DNA from: Vulcanisaeta distributa JCM 11213
Lineage (GTDB): Archaea > Thermoproteota > Thermoprotei > Thermoproteales > Thermocladiaceae
Assembly (NCBI GenBank): GCA_001316125.1
Contig: BBCS01000001.1
Coordinates: 186,001 to 250,000, forward strand
Length of the DNA: 64,000 bases
Direction: 5' to 3'
How positions within the stretch are numbered: the stretch's first letter is position 1; each line of letters starts with the position of its first letter. Positions 20,356 to 30,318 of this stretch are shown piece after piece. The notes beneath the pieces are model-generated. The model was given only the letters and a program-made list of their open reading frames with translations. It was not told the DNA's origin and ran no database searches. The translations under genes were made by a program, and so were the position numbers.

Positions 20356-21015
20356 ATGCGCGGCGGTGTTATTTTTGATCCGATGGAATGGTTATTAGTC
20401 AGGAGTTACTACATGGCACTACTCCCTCAGCTGAACTTCAGGGATGATCACATAGCAGCTGAGTTGGCGCCCCCCCGTTTCTGCAACTACGATGGTGATT
20501 TAAGAGAGTTTAGGTGGGACGTCGTTAATATAGTAATGCCACCAGCTGAAGTGAGACCCAGTGATGATGGTTTATTAATCGCCGTTGAGGGATATTCCGT
20601 TAAGCTCCTTCGTGACTGGGGGGGATTAAGCCCCGATATCGTTATCACAGACTTCGATTTCAGACCCGAGGAGATAATTAACTGTGACTGTTTAGTGCTT
20701 GGTCATGCACATGGCGACAACATCGCCTACTACCCAAAGTACGCATCTAGGATTAGGAGGTTATTACCCACGGTCCAGGTGTGGCCTAGGGGGGGTTGTT
20801 CATTGCTAATTCCTGGATTTACCGATGGTGACAGGGCTGTTTACCTAGCCTACTACATGGGTGCTAAGGAAATTAGGATTTACGGCTTTAATCCAGGTAA
20901 GGTCGTGAAAAGAGATGACGAGGTGAAGAGGATAAAGTTAGAGATTGCTAGGACATTGATTAACAGGGTTGTGCGAAAGGCCGTGAGTAATAATGCCGCA
21001 ATCAATCTTATTTAG
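20356..21015 (+). CDS. mptE: MptE-like 6-hydroxymethyl-7,8-dihydropterin pyrophosphokinase
   Basis: 219 residues of the DUF115/MptE family, which activates hydroxymethyl-dihydropterin with ATP for methanopterin-type or folate-type cofactor synthesis. Family marks are SPDIVITDFDF, LGHAHGDN, GFTDGDRAVYLAYYMGA and IRIYGFNPGK. C7/G7 tracts at 20470, 20618 and 20789 add residues in APPRFC, WGGLSPD and PRGGCS. It follows glyA closely and would supply the carrier that GlyA loads. Its stop interlocks with the convergent rps4e stop (21008-21015). Confidence 0.82.
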   Translation: MRGGVIFDPMEWLLVRSYYMALLPQLNFRDDHIAAELAPPRFCNYDGDLREFRWDVVNIVMPPAEVRPSDDGLLIAVEGYSVKLLRDWGGLSPDIVITDFDFRPEEIINCDCLVLGHAHGDNIAYYPKYASRIRRLLPTVQVWPRGGCSLLIPGFTDGDRAVYLAYYMGAKEIRIYGFNPGKVVKRDDEVKRIKLEIARTLINRVVRKAVSNNAAINLI

Positions 21016-21762
21016 ACATTACTGAGACTGAGTTAACTGTTGTGGTGCGATTGTTATTAGGGGGTTTTTCTTTACCCACTGCGAATAGGTAATCCACTAT
21101 TGTCCTGACCTCCTTACCCTCATTCGTTATTATCTTTACTGTGGATTCCCTCTTCCTGTAGGTCTGTACTATCTCAGTTATCTTTCCGTAGTAACCCACG
21201 TTTTTCCCATCGACGATTAACCCAAGTGAGCCTAGCTCTAGTTTTACGTAATCAACGATCTTGTTCTCAGCAATATCAATTAGCACTGAGTCAAGCGTCT
21301 CATACTTACTGCCCTCCTCATAGGGTAATTGCATGTTCCTGCCATCATGCAGGTTAAGCTGTATTTGCCCGCCCTTAACCATGGTCTTATTCTCAATCCT
21401 ACAAAGCTTATACCTAGCCTCCTCTTGGCTTATTGGTACTGGCCACAGGAACTTAGTTGGGTGTGGAATCATTCGGTAAACCTCATTCGTTGGCACAATC
21501 TCAACAACGTCCATTAAACCCACTGGTACTTATAATCTCTCCTAACCTTACCATCAACCTTAATCAATCCCTTACCAATGACGTACCTAGCCTCCCTAAG
21601 CGTCTTCGCGTACCTAAGGACGTCCCTGACAAGCAATGCCAGTGGTAATGACTTAGTCAATGGATGTGGTCCAGGGCTTGACCTAACAACCCACACGGCC
21701 TCCTTAGTAGATATCGGCCACCACTCAGGCGCTTGGTAACGCCTTAAGTGCCTACTGGGCAT
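21008..21762 (-). CDS. rps4e: 30S ribosomal protein S4e
   Basis: About 250 residues, normal for archaeal S4e. The N-terminus SRHLRRYQAPEWWPI is diagnostic. An S4 RNA-binding motif follows (YAKTLREARYVIGKGLIKVDGKVRRD), then the central domain and a KOW-like C-terminus. One missing C near 21525 splits the gene (KYPVGLMDVVEI is the expected join). It is 36 bases downstream of rpl24 on the same strand; an L24-S4e pair is usual in archaeal ribosomal operons. The other spc-operon genes are absent here. The C-terminus ends in an Asn/Thr-rich tail. Confidence 0.92.
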
Positions 21763-21798
21763 TAGGCATCACCGTGGGGAACCCCCCCATTTAAAGGC

Positions 21799-22284
21799 TT
21801 ACTGCTGCTTCTGTTCACCGCCACCGCCCTGACCGCCAACGACGATTACCTCAGGCTTCCTCAATGCCCTAGCCTCCTTAGCCTCCTCAAGCTTCTTTAA
21901 GTACTCCTCACGCTGCTTCCTAGCCCTCTCAATTGCCTCCAGCCTCCTCTTATCGCTGGTGTCCAGCTCAACGATCATGACCTTTGATGGGTGTATTGGG
22001 TAATAAACGGTCTCACCGCTCGGTCTCTTCAGGGTTGCGTTCTCCACGTAGATCCTCATCTTCCTTAAATCAACCTCAACCACCTTACCCCTAACGCCCT
22101 TGAAATCACCCCTCAGTATAAGCACGGTATCACCCTTCCTAACCGGTAATCTCTTAACGCCATACTGCCTTTGTAAATCCTCACTAAGCCGAGCCGTCAT
22201 TAACCTATGCCTAACATGGAGTGGTGCGTTGAATAGCGCCTTCCTCTGCTTCCTCGGTTGTCTAGACCTTGTTAATGTGACCAT
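21799..22284 (-). CDS. rpl24: 50S ribosomal protein L24
   Basis: 161 residues, with a basic N-terminus ([24 protein letters not shown]) and the KOW motif [19 protein letters not shown] that contacts 23S rRNA near the exit tunnel. The C-terminal ~50 residues are a charged helix followed by a [12 protein letters not shown] tail, longer than in most relatives. ATG 22284 is the natural start. It is directly upstream of rps4e. Confidence 0.92.
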   Translation of the reverse strand: MVTLTRSRQPRKQRKALFNAPLHVRHRLMTARLSEDLQRQYGVKRLPVRKGDTVLILRGDFKGVRGKVVEVDLRKMRIYVENATLKRPSGETVYYPIHPSKVMIVELDTSDKRRLEAIERARKQREEYLKKLEEAKEARALRKPEVIVVGGQGGGGEQKQQ

Positions 22285-22340
22285 GCAAGAACCCGCTTAA
22301 GCTAATTATTTAAAAATTTTAATATGCCAAGGGACTACGG

Positions 22341-23195
22341 TCAGGTTGAGGCGAGGTAAATACCAACAAACATTATCACAGAGCCTATGATCTCCGGTAT
22401 GGTTGGTTGAACGCCCATTATTAAGTAATTAAGCACGAGTGTTAATGCAGGCACTATGAATATGTACGGTGTCGAGTTAGCAACACCGATTGTATTAACG
22501 AGTAAGTACCAGACTAGGAATAGGACTGCACCACCGACTATGGATGTACCTAGTAAATCACCAATGAACCCAGGCACCCACTTAATGTTAGTGAACTCCT
22601 TAAGTCCATCAACTAATAATCCCATTAGAGTAAGTACCACTGAGCCGACAATGAACATATTAGACACTACGATTAAGCCATCATTATTACCCAACTTCCT
22701 GAAGTATATGCTGTACAGGGCCCAGAATATGGCGTTTACCACGGTAAGTAATGCCCCAATCAGCGAGACGCCCCTAATTATTGATGAGACTCCATAAATA
22801 ATAACCCCAACAAAACCAATAAGTGCGCCAATTACATTGAGCGTCCTTGGCTTTTCATGGATGAGTAGGATCGATAGTGGTATTGCAAATAGGGGGCATT
22901 GTGTAGCCAAATATGGCCGACGAGCCTGGGTCGATATAGACCAGTCCATAGGCCCAAAGCGCCGTGCTCAATGAGGAGAATAAGCTCAGGAGAGCTAAGT
23001 CCCTATTTAGTATTATATAGTATTTACCATTAATTAATGCAGCAGCCAGAGCTAATAGGCTCCGGCTATTGCGTACCTAATTGCCATGTAACCCAGTGGC
23101 GTTGCATATCTTAATCCGAATTTTACGAAGAAGTAATTAAATGATGCCGAGAATACATAGATTAATAAGTAACTAATGAATAGTGATTTCCTCAT
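22341..23195 (-). CDS. EamA/DMT-family permease
   Basis: About 285 residues in ten membrane helices, arranged as two EamA repeats of five. It belongs to the drug/metabolite exporter superfamily; the substrate cannot be inferred. The start is ATG 23195 (MRKSLFISYLLIYVFSASFN). One break is near 23062. Another is at 22890, where five G stand for four: four would read IFGYTMPLFAIPLS, the usual end of helix 4. The second repeat (MSLIGALLTVVNAIFWALYS onward) is intact. Confidence 0.75.
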
Positions 23196-23244
23196 CAACA
23201 ATGCCGGGTTATGGTGTGCTTAAAAACCGTTCTTCCTGGAAATA

Positions 23245-23892
23245 ATGAAAGGGATAAAAGGCTTGTTCCTAGGGGGGGTCTTTAGAGTATTAATGCATTA
23301 TTACGATAGGGAACCCGTCTTTAAGGAGATGAGGGTTAAGAGGATCCATACAGTAATTAGGGGATTTCCATTGACATTCGTGTTAGCCCCCCGTGGGGTC
23401 TTCTCGAGCGAGGATGTGGATGCAGGGACCAGGTTGTTGGCTGAGAATATGGTTATAATGAATGATTGGGACATACTCGACATGGGCTGTGGTTATGGCG
23501 TTCTCGGTATCGTAGCGGCGAAACTAGCGCCGAGGGGGGTAGGGTGGTCATGGTCGATATAAATAACTCGCGGTTAAGTTAGCAGCTATAAATATTAAAA
23601 TTAATAGGGTAAGTAATGCCGAGGTCCGATTAAGTGACCTCTACAGTGCGGTTCAGGGCGAGAGGTTTAATACGATAATTTCGAACCCACCAATAACTGC
23701 TGGTCTCGATTTAAACAGGAGATTGATAATTGAGGCTAAGAACACCTAAAGCCTGGCGGTCTCCTTCAAATTGTTGTACCGAAGAAGTTGAGGTCGAGGT
23801 TTGAGGAGGTTCTATACGGTAATTACGACATTGTGGAGAGATTGGCTAAGTCAGGTAATTACATAGCCTACGCGGCTAAGGTCATGGGTTAG
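23245..23892 (+). CDS. RsmC-like class I SAM methyltransferase
   Basis: About 215 residues. The SAM-binding motif DMGCGYGVLGIVAA is at residues ~79-92, and the catalytic NPPI motif (FNTIISNPPITAG) is at ~23680. A pattern of this kind is typical of RsmC/UPF0020-like enzymes that methylate exocyclic amines of RNA bases. The gene breaks at 23533, where six G stand for four (four would read PRGRVVMVDI), again near 23572, and near 23748. A G7 tract at 23271 adds a glycine. The last four bases, TTAG, are shared with the convergent aminopeptidase stop. Confidence 0.7.
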
Positions 23893-26424
23893 CCCTTCGC
23901 CTCCATCCTACCTAGCCTATCCATAATCCTCCTCTGCTCCTCCCTAATCCTCTCAATCTCCTCCCTCAACCTCGCATACTCCACGCCCCCCCTCTGCATC
24001 TGCTCCCTAATCTTCCTAGCAACATCCCTCGCATAACGCCTAATACGACCATCCAAGTCCCTACTTGCCAAGTCATCAAGTACATCCAGGAACCTTGGAT
24101 CCAGGGAACTCTCCACGGCAGCCACTGCGGCATACCTAACCCTGTAATACGGGTCCTTAAGCAACTCCCTAATCCTATCATAAACCCTCCTAACACCCAC
24201 GAACTTACCCAGGGACTGGGTTGCGACCATCCTAACGAGGGTTGGTTTACCAAGCTCCGTATACTTAATGAGAGTATCCACAGCCTCATCAGTGCCTAAC
24301 TCGGAAAGTCCCTGTAGTGCGCCCTGGGTTATTACGTGGTTATGGCTTGGGTAATTAAGGGCCTTAATGAGTTCCCCTGCGTAATCCATCATCCCAACTT
24401 ACCAAGTGATTGAGCAGCCTTTGACCTGACGTAGTAACTCTCGGATGTGTTTTCAAGGATTGATGTAAGGACTCTAGCTGCATCCCCATTACCTTTAAAG
24501 TTACCCAAAGCCTCCGCAATGGCTTGTCTAACCCTCGGGTGTCTCTCATTATTCAATGCATTGAGTAACGCCTTGAGCGCGTCATCCGTACCTACTCTAC
24601 CGAGTGCCCTGGCAGTCTCAGCTCTAACGCCCCCCCAGAATGGGTCATTCATCAATGCCTTGCTTAACCCCCCCTCAACAGCCCTGGCACTACCATCCCT
24701 CGCCAATGCATCAATAGCCTCTAACCTGCACATTATGTTATCACTACCTAACTCAGCGATGGCCTCCTCAACACCCTTATCACTACTCACTGACTTAACA
24801 CCCACCTTAAACTGAGGATCTATGCACACGTACTGCGGCCTCTCGCTGGCTGGTACGTATATCGTGACCTCTCTCTCATTTAGTTCGATTCTAAGTAGGT
24901 CAACCTTACCGCTTGGGTATTTGACCTCGAATTCAAGGGGGTAGCCTATAAATTGGGTATGAGTCATCGCCCTGTGCCTGGCTAATACTCAATTTAATGA
25001 ACTTACTGCCTGGATCGTAACTCCAGGAATACTTAATGACCGGGTGGCAGATGAGTAAACGAATTGCGTGAAAAACCAATCAAGTGGTTGCCCAGAAACC
25101 TCCTCAAGCGCCTTCCTGAGGTCCTCCGTATCTGCATTACCATGGGCATGCCGTGTTAAGTATAGGTTTATACCCTTCTGGAAGACTTCATCACCGAGTA
25201 AATTACGGAGTGTGTGAAGGGCAAGGCTTCCCTTCTCATACGTATGCCTATCAAACATCTCCTCAGGGTCCTTATACATCCTCGTGACTATCGGCCTCGC
25301 GTACCTATTGCCATACTCATTGAGGTAACTCCTAAGGTTTTGGTACAACTCGTACAAGAACTCATCACGTCCCTTGGCACGCTCCGTGTAGAGCGCCTCG
25401 AAGTACGTGGCGAACGCCTCATTAAGCCAGATATTAGCCCAGTCCTTAGTCGTCACATAATCACCAAACCACTGGTGGGCGAGTTCGTGAGCCACCAAGC
25501 CATCTGACGTGAAGTCCTCCATACCTGGGCATGGGAATCTAGACCCGGGACAATGGGCATGTTCATCATGTAGCGTTGTATCTGTGACTATGGTTATCGT
25601 TGTGTTCTCCATACCGCCATAAATAAATTCACTAACGGCGACATGCTTATAATTAGGCCATGGATACCTAACGCCCGTGTACTCACTGTAAAACCTTATC
25701 ATGTCGCAAGTCCTATAGAAACTAAACCTAGCCCTATCGCCGAATCCTCTTGGCACGTAATGCTCAATGGTTATCCCATCACAATCCTCCCTAACAACCT
25801 CGAACTCGCCGGCTGCAAAGGCTACGAGATACGCTGAGTGGGGGGGCTTGTCTAACCGCCAGTGCCACAGTACCTCATCACCGAGATCCTTAGTCTCCAC
25901 TAGAATGCCGTTTGAAACCGCGGTCCAGGTCTTCGGAACTATTATTAATAACTCGCTCGTGAATTTAACATTAGGGTAATCGGGCATTGGTATCCAGTAA
26001 TGATTATCCTCACTCTCACCCTGTGTCCAGACCATGGGCACCCTATCCCTGTAATGCTCGTCCGGCAATATGAAATAGAGGCCCTTCCTGGGTTTCGTTT
26101 CGTAGTTCACCTGCACTGTGTGATTCCCTGGACTGATGTATACCCTGAGTACCCTGCCATCGTACTCAAACTTTGTGTCCTGCCCATTCACCTTAACGGA
26201 TATTATCTTCATCTCTGCCGCATCAAGCTCGATATAATCCCTGCCAGGTGGCACATCAATACTGTACTCTGCTAACCCCCCCTCGATCGCCCTCTCGCTA
26301 GTCTTAACCCGTATTTGGGCCTTAAGTGCTTTAGGGCGTAGCCGTAATGTTTAGGAAATTGAGGCCTGTAGTCAGGGTATACGAAGTTCCTACCAATTAA
26401 GTAGCCAGCCTTGTCAAAGGACAC
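23889..26424 (-). CDS. M1-family zinc aminopeptidase with C-terminal HEAT repeats
   Basis: About 845 residues when five fragments are joined. The N-terminus (from GTG 26424) has the beta domain with YPDYRPQFPKHYGYALKH. The catalytic domain has GGMENTT (the GAMEN exopeptidase motif) and HELAHQWFGDY...NEAFATYFE (zinc site H-E-x-x-H-x18-E). The C-terminal ~330 residues are HEAT repeats (ARALGRVGTDDALKALLNAL and similar), closing with a coiled coil (REEIERIREEQRRIMDRL). It trims N-terminal residues from peptides. Breaks are near 26290, 25035, 24945 (C5 for C4) and 24395. Confidence 0.85.
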
Positions 26425-26472
26425 GTGGTTGGGATTAAACGAAAATTAATATGTATTACCTTAATTACCTTG

Positions 26473-26712
26473 TTAGAAGAACCTTACCTTGAGGACCGAT
26501 AGTTTATAGACCTTGTTCTGTTCCTCAGTCTTAATGACCCTCTGACCAAGCAGTGGGAATAGTCTCTTTAATGTTAGGTAGCACTCCTCGTCATCGAGTA
26601 TGAACGTTATAACAGAGCCCACCGGCGCATCGCGGAAGTTCTGTATGGCCAGTGTACTACCGTATGGGCAACCAATACCCCTTAAATCAACTGTTAACTC
26701 GCCAACCCTCAC
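26473..26712 (-). CDS. TusA/SirA-like sulfur-carrier-fold protein
   Basis: 79 residues with the TusA two-layer fold. The hallmark is LRGIGCPYGSTLAIQNF: a cysteine at residue 15 in a C-P-x-x helix start, the site that carries sulfur in TusA. The usual CPxP is CPYG here. Members relay sulfane sulfur for tRNA thiolation or sulfur metabolism. No DsrE or rhodanese gene is adjacent, so the partner is unknown. It ends 48 bases from the start of the aminopeptidase gene on the same strand and may be first in that transcript. Confidence 0.7.
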   Translation of the reverse strand: MRVGELTVDLRGIGCPYGSTLAIQNFRDAPVGSVITFILDDEECYLTLKRLFPLLGQRVIKTEEQNKVYKLSVLKVRFF

Positions 26713-26817
26713 AGGTTACCAATGAGTATTGGTATACTTTAGGCATAATGCACTGCGCATTTTTTGCATAGGTCTCTGCCACATGGCGTTAATCCATTTA
26801 GGTAATAAGCCTAGGGA

Positions 26818-26828
26818 GGATTTATAAG
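26818..26828 (+). promoter_or_regulatory. TATA-like box
   Basis: GGATTTATAAG is centred ~31 bases before ATG 26854, in the spacing seen at other starts in this window. Confidence 0.4.
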
Positions 26829-26853
26829 CCTCGGAATTAATAATTATAAGTTC

Positions 26854-27438
26854 ATGTCCGCAGGTAGGGACTTTATTAACCAGGTGATTATGGAGATCGA
26901 GAATTCAATCCTAAAACCCCCCCTCGAGGATATTGAAAGCAGCGCTGAGGGAATCCTTGAGAACTTGTCGGAGAGCATGAGTATTGAGAAGCCCAAGGTA
27001 ATAGCCACGGTGAATCCCACGAATGAGTGCATTGAGTACGTGGATAAGGATCAGCAATGCCAAGTAATTACCGGTAAGTACTTCCCCCCCGAGGAATCAA
27101 TAATACTCATTAATTATAGAATTGACATGAACACACTTCTCCATCTATTCGCCCATCACGTACATGCGGTGGAGATGGGTAAGGCTAAGTATGTCAGGGT
27201 TAGGAGACTAGAGGAGTTGAGACTTCCCTGGGAGTTAAGGCCCACCGAAATTGTGGCTATGTACAGGACCGCGCAGTTAGTACGTATGCTCCAGCCCAGG
27301 GCCTGGAGGATTTATAATGAGGAGATCAAGCCCAGGATTAAGGAGATTGATGAGAAATTCAATAGTGTGAGGTTTACGGTGAATTACATAGAGAGGCAGG
27401 TGGAGCACATACTGAGTAGCAGAAGGTCCATTCAATAG
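26854..27438 (+). CDS. hypothetical protein with H-x3-HH-x2-H motif
   Basis: 194 residues, soluble. I do not recognise the family. Residues ~93-105 read LLHLFAHHVHAVE, a helix with four histidines spaced like a zinc-protease helix (the place of HExxH), but with His where the catalytic Glu would be. It is flanked by a strand (SIILINYRID) before it and an acidic helix after it, which is the strand-helix order of small metallopeptidases of the SprT/Wss1 type. The C-terminal 60 residues are helical. C7 tracts at 26918 and 27085 give KPPLED and FPPEES. A metal-binding role is inferred only. Confidence 0.5.
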   Translation: MSAGRDFINQVIMEIENSILKPPLEDIESSAEGILENLSESMSIEKPKVIATVNPTNECIEYVDKDQQCQVITGKYFPPEESIILINYRIDMNTLLHLFAHHVHAVEMGKAKYVRVRRLEELRLPWELRPTEIVAMYRTAQLVRMLQPRAWRIYNEEIKPRIKEIDEKFNSVRFTVNYIERQVEHILSSRRSIQ

Positions 27439-27531
27439 CGTTCTGAAGAATATTTGATTTAGTTATAATTATAATTATGTATCTGAATATTATCATTTTA
27501 TATTGTTATAATAATTATGTATTATCAATAA

Positions 27532-27544
27532 AGCTTATAAAACC
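27532..27544 (+). promoter_or_regulatory. TATA-like box of acs
   Basis: AGCTTATAAAACC lies ~39 bases before ATG 27577, after a 90-base, very AT-rich spacer (27440-27530). Confidence 0.45.
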
Positions 27545-27576
27545 TATAACTTTATAGTACTTTGTATGTCGGTAAC

Positions 27577-29579
27577 ATGGGCTCTACCTTTAAAGAGAAA
27601 ATAATCCCCCCCGAGCTTGGGAAGGAGAGGGCTGTTGATCCTGAGGAGTACAGGAGAATTCACCAGGAGAGTCTTAAGGACATTGAGGCCTTTTGGTCAA
27701 ATGTTGCCAGGGAACTTGAGTGGTTTAAGCCCTGGGACAAAGTACTTGTCGCCGATCCACAGCCCCCGTTCTATAAGTGGTTTGTCGGTGGTAAGTTGAA
27801 CGCATCATACCTAGCCCTGGATAGGCATGTTAAGGGTGGTAGGAAGAATAAGGTGGCCATTATTTGGGAGGGCGAGCCAGTTGATCAAAGTGGTAATCCG
27901 CTTGAGGTTCGTAAACTCACGTATTATGACCTATGGCGTGAGGTCAATAGGCTCGCCTACGTGCTTAAGAATAAGTTCGGCCTTAAGAAGGGTGATACCA
28001 TAGGCATTTACCTACCATGATACCCGAGCTCCCAATAGCAATGCTCGCAGCCGCAAGGCTCGGCGTTATATTCACAGTGGTCTTCAGCGGATTCACCGCA
28101 CAAGCCCTGGCCGATAGGCTCAATGATGCGGAGGCTAAGCTTGTGATAACGGCTGATGGCGGTTATAGGCGTGGTAGGGTAATTAGGCTTAAGGACATTG
28201 TTGACAAGGCTCTTGAGCAATCACCCACGGTTAAGAACGTAATCGTCTATAGAAGGGTTGGTCTCAATGACGTTAACATGGTTAAGGGCAGGGATTACTG
28301 GTGGCATGAGTTAATGAGTGACGTACCAATGAATGCTTATGTAGAGCCTGAGCCTGTGGAGAGCGAGCACCCATTATATATACTATACACGTCAGGTACT
28401 ACGGGTAAGCCCAAGGGTATTGTTCATGACACGGGCGGATACATGGTGCTACTCCACGCAACCATGAAGTGGGTATTTGACGCCAAGGAGGACGACATCC
28501 ACTTCTGCACTGCGGACATTGGCTGGGTAACTGGGCACAGTTACATAGTATTTGGGCCACTCCTTGAGGGCATGACGACCATAATGTACGAGGGTGCGCC
28601 TGACTACCCGAACCCGGACCGTTGGTGGGCGATTGTGGAGAGGTACGGAGCTACGATACTGTACACCAGCAACGGGTATAAGGACACTAATGAGGTTTGG
28701 CGATGACTGGGTTAAGAAGCACGACCTCAGTACAATAAGGCTCATGCACTCAGTTGGTGAGCCAATAAACCCAGAGGCCTGGAGGTGGCTTTGGAAGTTG
28801 GCGGGTAGGGAGAAGGTGCCCTTTGGCTCCACCTGGTGGATGACAGAGACAGGAGGCATACTAATATCCCACACACCAGGTCTCGCCCTGGTACCGCTTA
28901 AACCAGGTACCAATGGACCACCATTACCTGGCGTCGATGCGGACGTCGTTGATGATAATGGTAACCCGGTACAGCCAGGACAGAGGGGGGGTTACCTCGT
29001 AATTAAGAGGCCCTGGCCAGGTATGCTATTGACAATTTGGAAGGACCCAGACAGGTATGTTAAGACTTATTGGAGTAAATTCCCTGGAATGTTCTACGCA
29101 GGTGATTACGCGGTTAAGGATGAGGACGGCTACTTCTGGATACTTGGTAGGGCTGACGAGGTAATTAAAGTCGCTGGTCATAGGCTCGGTACGTATGAGC
29201 TCGAGTCAGCCTTAATACAGCATCCAGCGGTGGCCGAGGCAGCTGTTGTTGGTGTTCCAGATCCTGTTAAGGGTGAGGTTCCAGTGGCCTATGTGGTCCT
29301 TAGACAGGGTTATCAGCCTCTGAGCAGTTGAAGGCTGAGTTGAATAATAAAGTTAGGGAGCTTGTAGGTCCAATAGCCACATTATCGAACATATTCTTCG
29401 TGACTAAACTACCAAAGACCAGGAGTGGCAAGATAATGAGGAGGCTCGTTAAGGCCGTGGTCACGGGCCAACCACTGGGTGATGTGACGACACTTGAGGA
29501 CGAGGCTAGTGTTGAGGAGGTTAAGAGGGCCTACGAGGAGTTTAAGGCTGAGTTGGAAAAACTCGGTAAGCAAGGGTGA
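27577..29579 (+). CDS. acs: acetyl-CoA synthetase (AMP-forming)
   Basis: About 667 residues, the normal length. It activates acetate with ATP and CoA. Motifs in order: [14 protein letters not shown] near the N-terminus, the P-loop-like [20 protein letters not shown] (~28385), WWMTETGG (~28836), [19 protein letters not shown] (hinge) and SGKIMRR with the catalytic and acetylation-site lysine (~29420). Three frame breaks were joined: ~28017 (an A lost in LPMIPELP), ~28665 (two bases lost near TSPT) and ~29318 (a C lost). ATG 27577 is preferred over the codon at 27562 because the family begins near here. The acetate permease gene starts four bases after its stop. Confidence 0.92.
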
Positions 29580-29583
29580 GTAA

Positions 29584-30149
29584 ATGCCTGAGAAAGCGGC
29601 CAACCCAGCACCACTTGGGCTCTCGAGCTTCGCATTAACTACGCTAGTCCTAAGCCTATTCAATGCACACATAATAACCGCGGGTTCAGACGTTGTGGTC
29701 GGCCTAGCGGCGTTTTATGGAGGTTTGGCTCAAATAGTCGCGGTTTATACGAATGGAGGAGTGGAAACACCTTCGGCTATGCCGCGTTCTTTACATATGG
29801 CGCGTTTTGGGAGTGGTACTTCATAACAGTGTTGCTCCTTGATATGCACATAATCTCCGTTACACCGGCCGCCATAAGCGCGGTCTTGGCTGCCTTCGGT
29901 ATTTTCACATTTATCTTCTGGATATATACCTTCAGGCTCAATTGGGCGCTATGGCTGGTGTTCTTAACACTTTGGTTAACCTTCTTCCTACTCGCCGCGG
30001 GCCTAGTAATCGTGGGCGGCTACGTAGGTATAATAACTGCATTACTTGCCTGGTACACGGCTTTCGCGATGGTGTACCAGGAAGTATTCAATAGGCCGGC
30101 GCCATTACTAAACTCACAACCACTGAGGACGAGGGCTGCGACGGCATAG
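29584..30149 (+). CDS. SatP/YaaH (GPR1/FUN34) acetate permease
   Basis: About 188 residues with six membrane helices. The family signature [15 protein letters not shown] is at residues 7-21. Members carry acetate or succinate with protons. A break near 29755 is joined by [15 protein letters not shown]...[20 protein letters not shown], the usual helix 2-3 region. The position four bases after acs gives an uptake-plus-activation pair for acetate. The C-terminus ends in a short basic tail. Confidence 0.88.
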
Positions 30150-30285
30150 GTTATAACGTAACCAAATAATTAAAAGGTTAAATTATAATCTATTTATATT
30201 TAGAATGTTCATTTGTACATTTATATTTAATAAATTTTCAACTAAATTATCTCTAAACCATAGTATTAATAGATGGTGGTGAGTA

Positions 30286-30296
30286 AAACTTTTAAG
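30286..30296 (+). promoter_or_regulatory. TATA-like box of the peptide-binding protein
   Basis: AAACTTTTAAG is ~28 bases before ATG 30319, compatible with a leaderless start. The 169-base spacer before it is AT-rich and separates the acetate genes from the transporter genes. Confidence 0.45.
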
Positions 30297-30318
30297 GATA
30301 AATAATTAGGCTTGATTT

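Noticed and set aside
27577..29579. Programmed frameshifting in acs
   Set aside because: Three shifts at different sequence contexts, with no slippery heptamer or pseudoknot in common, and motif continuity only after a base is restored.
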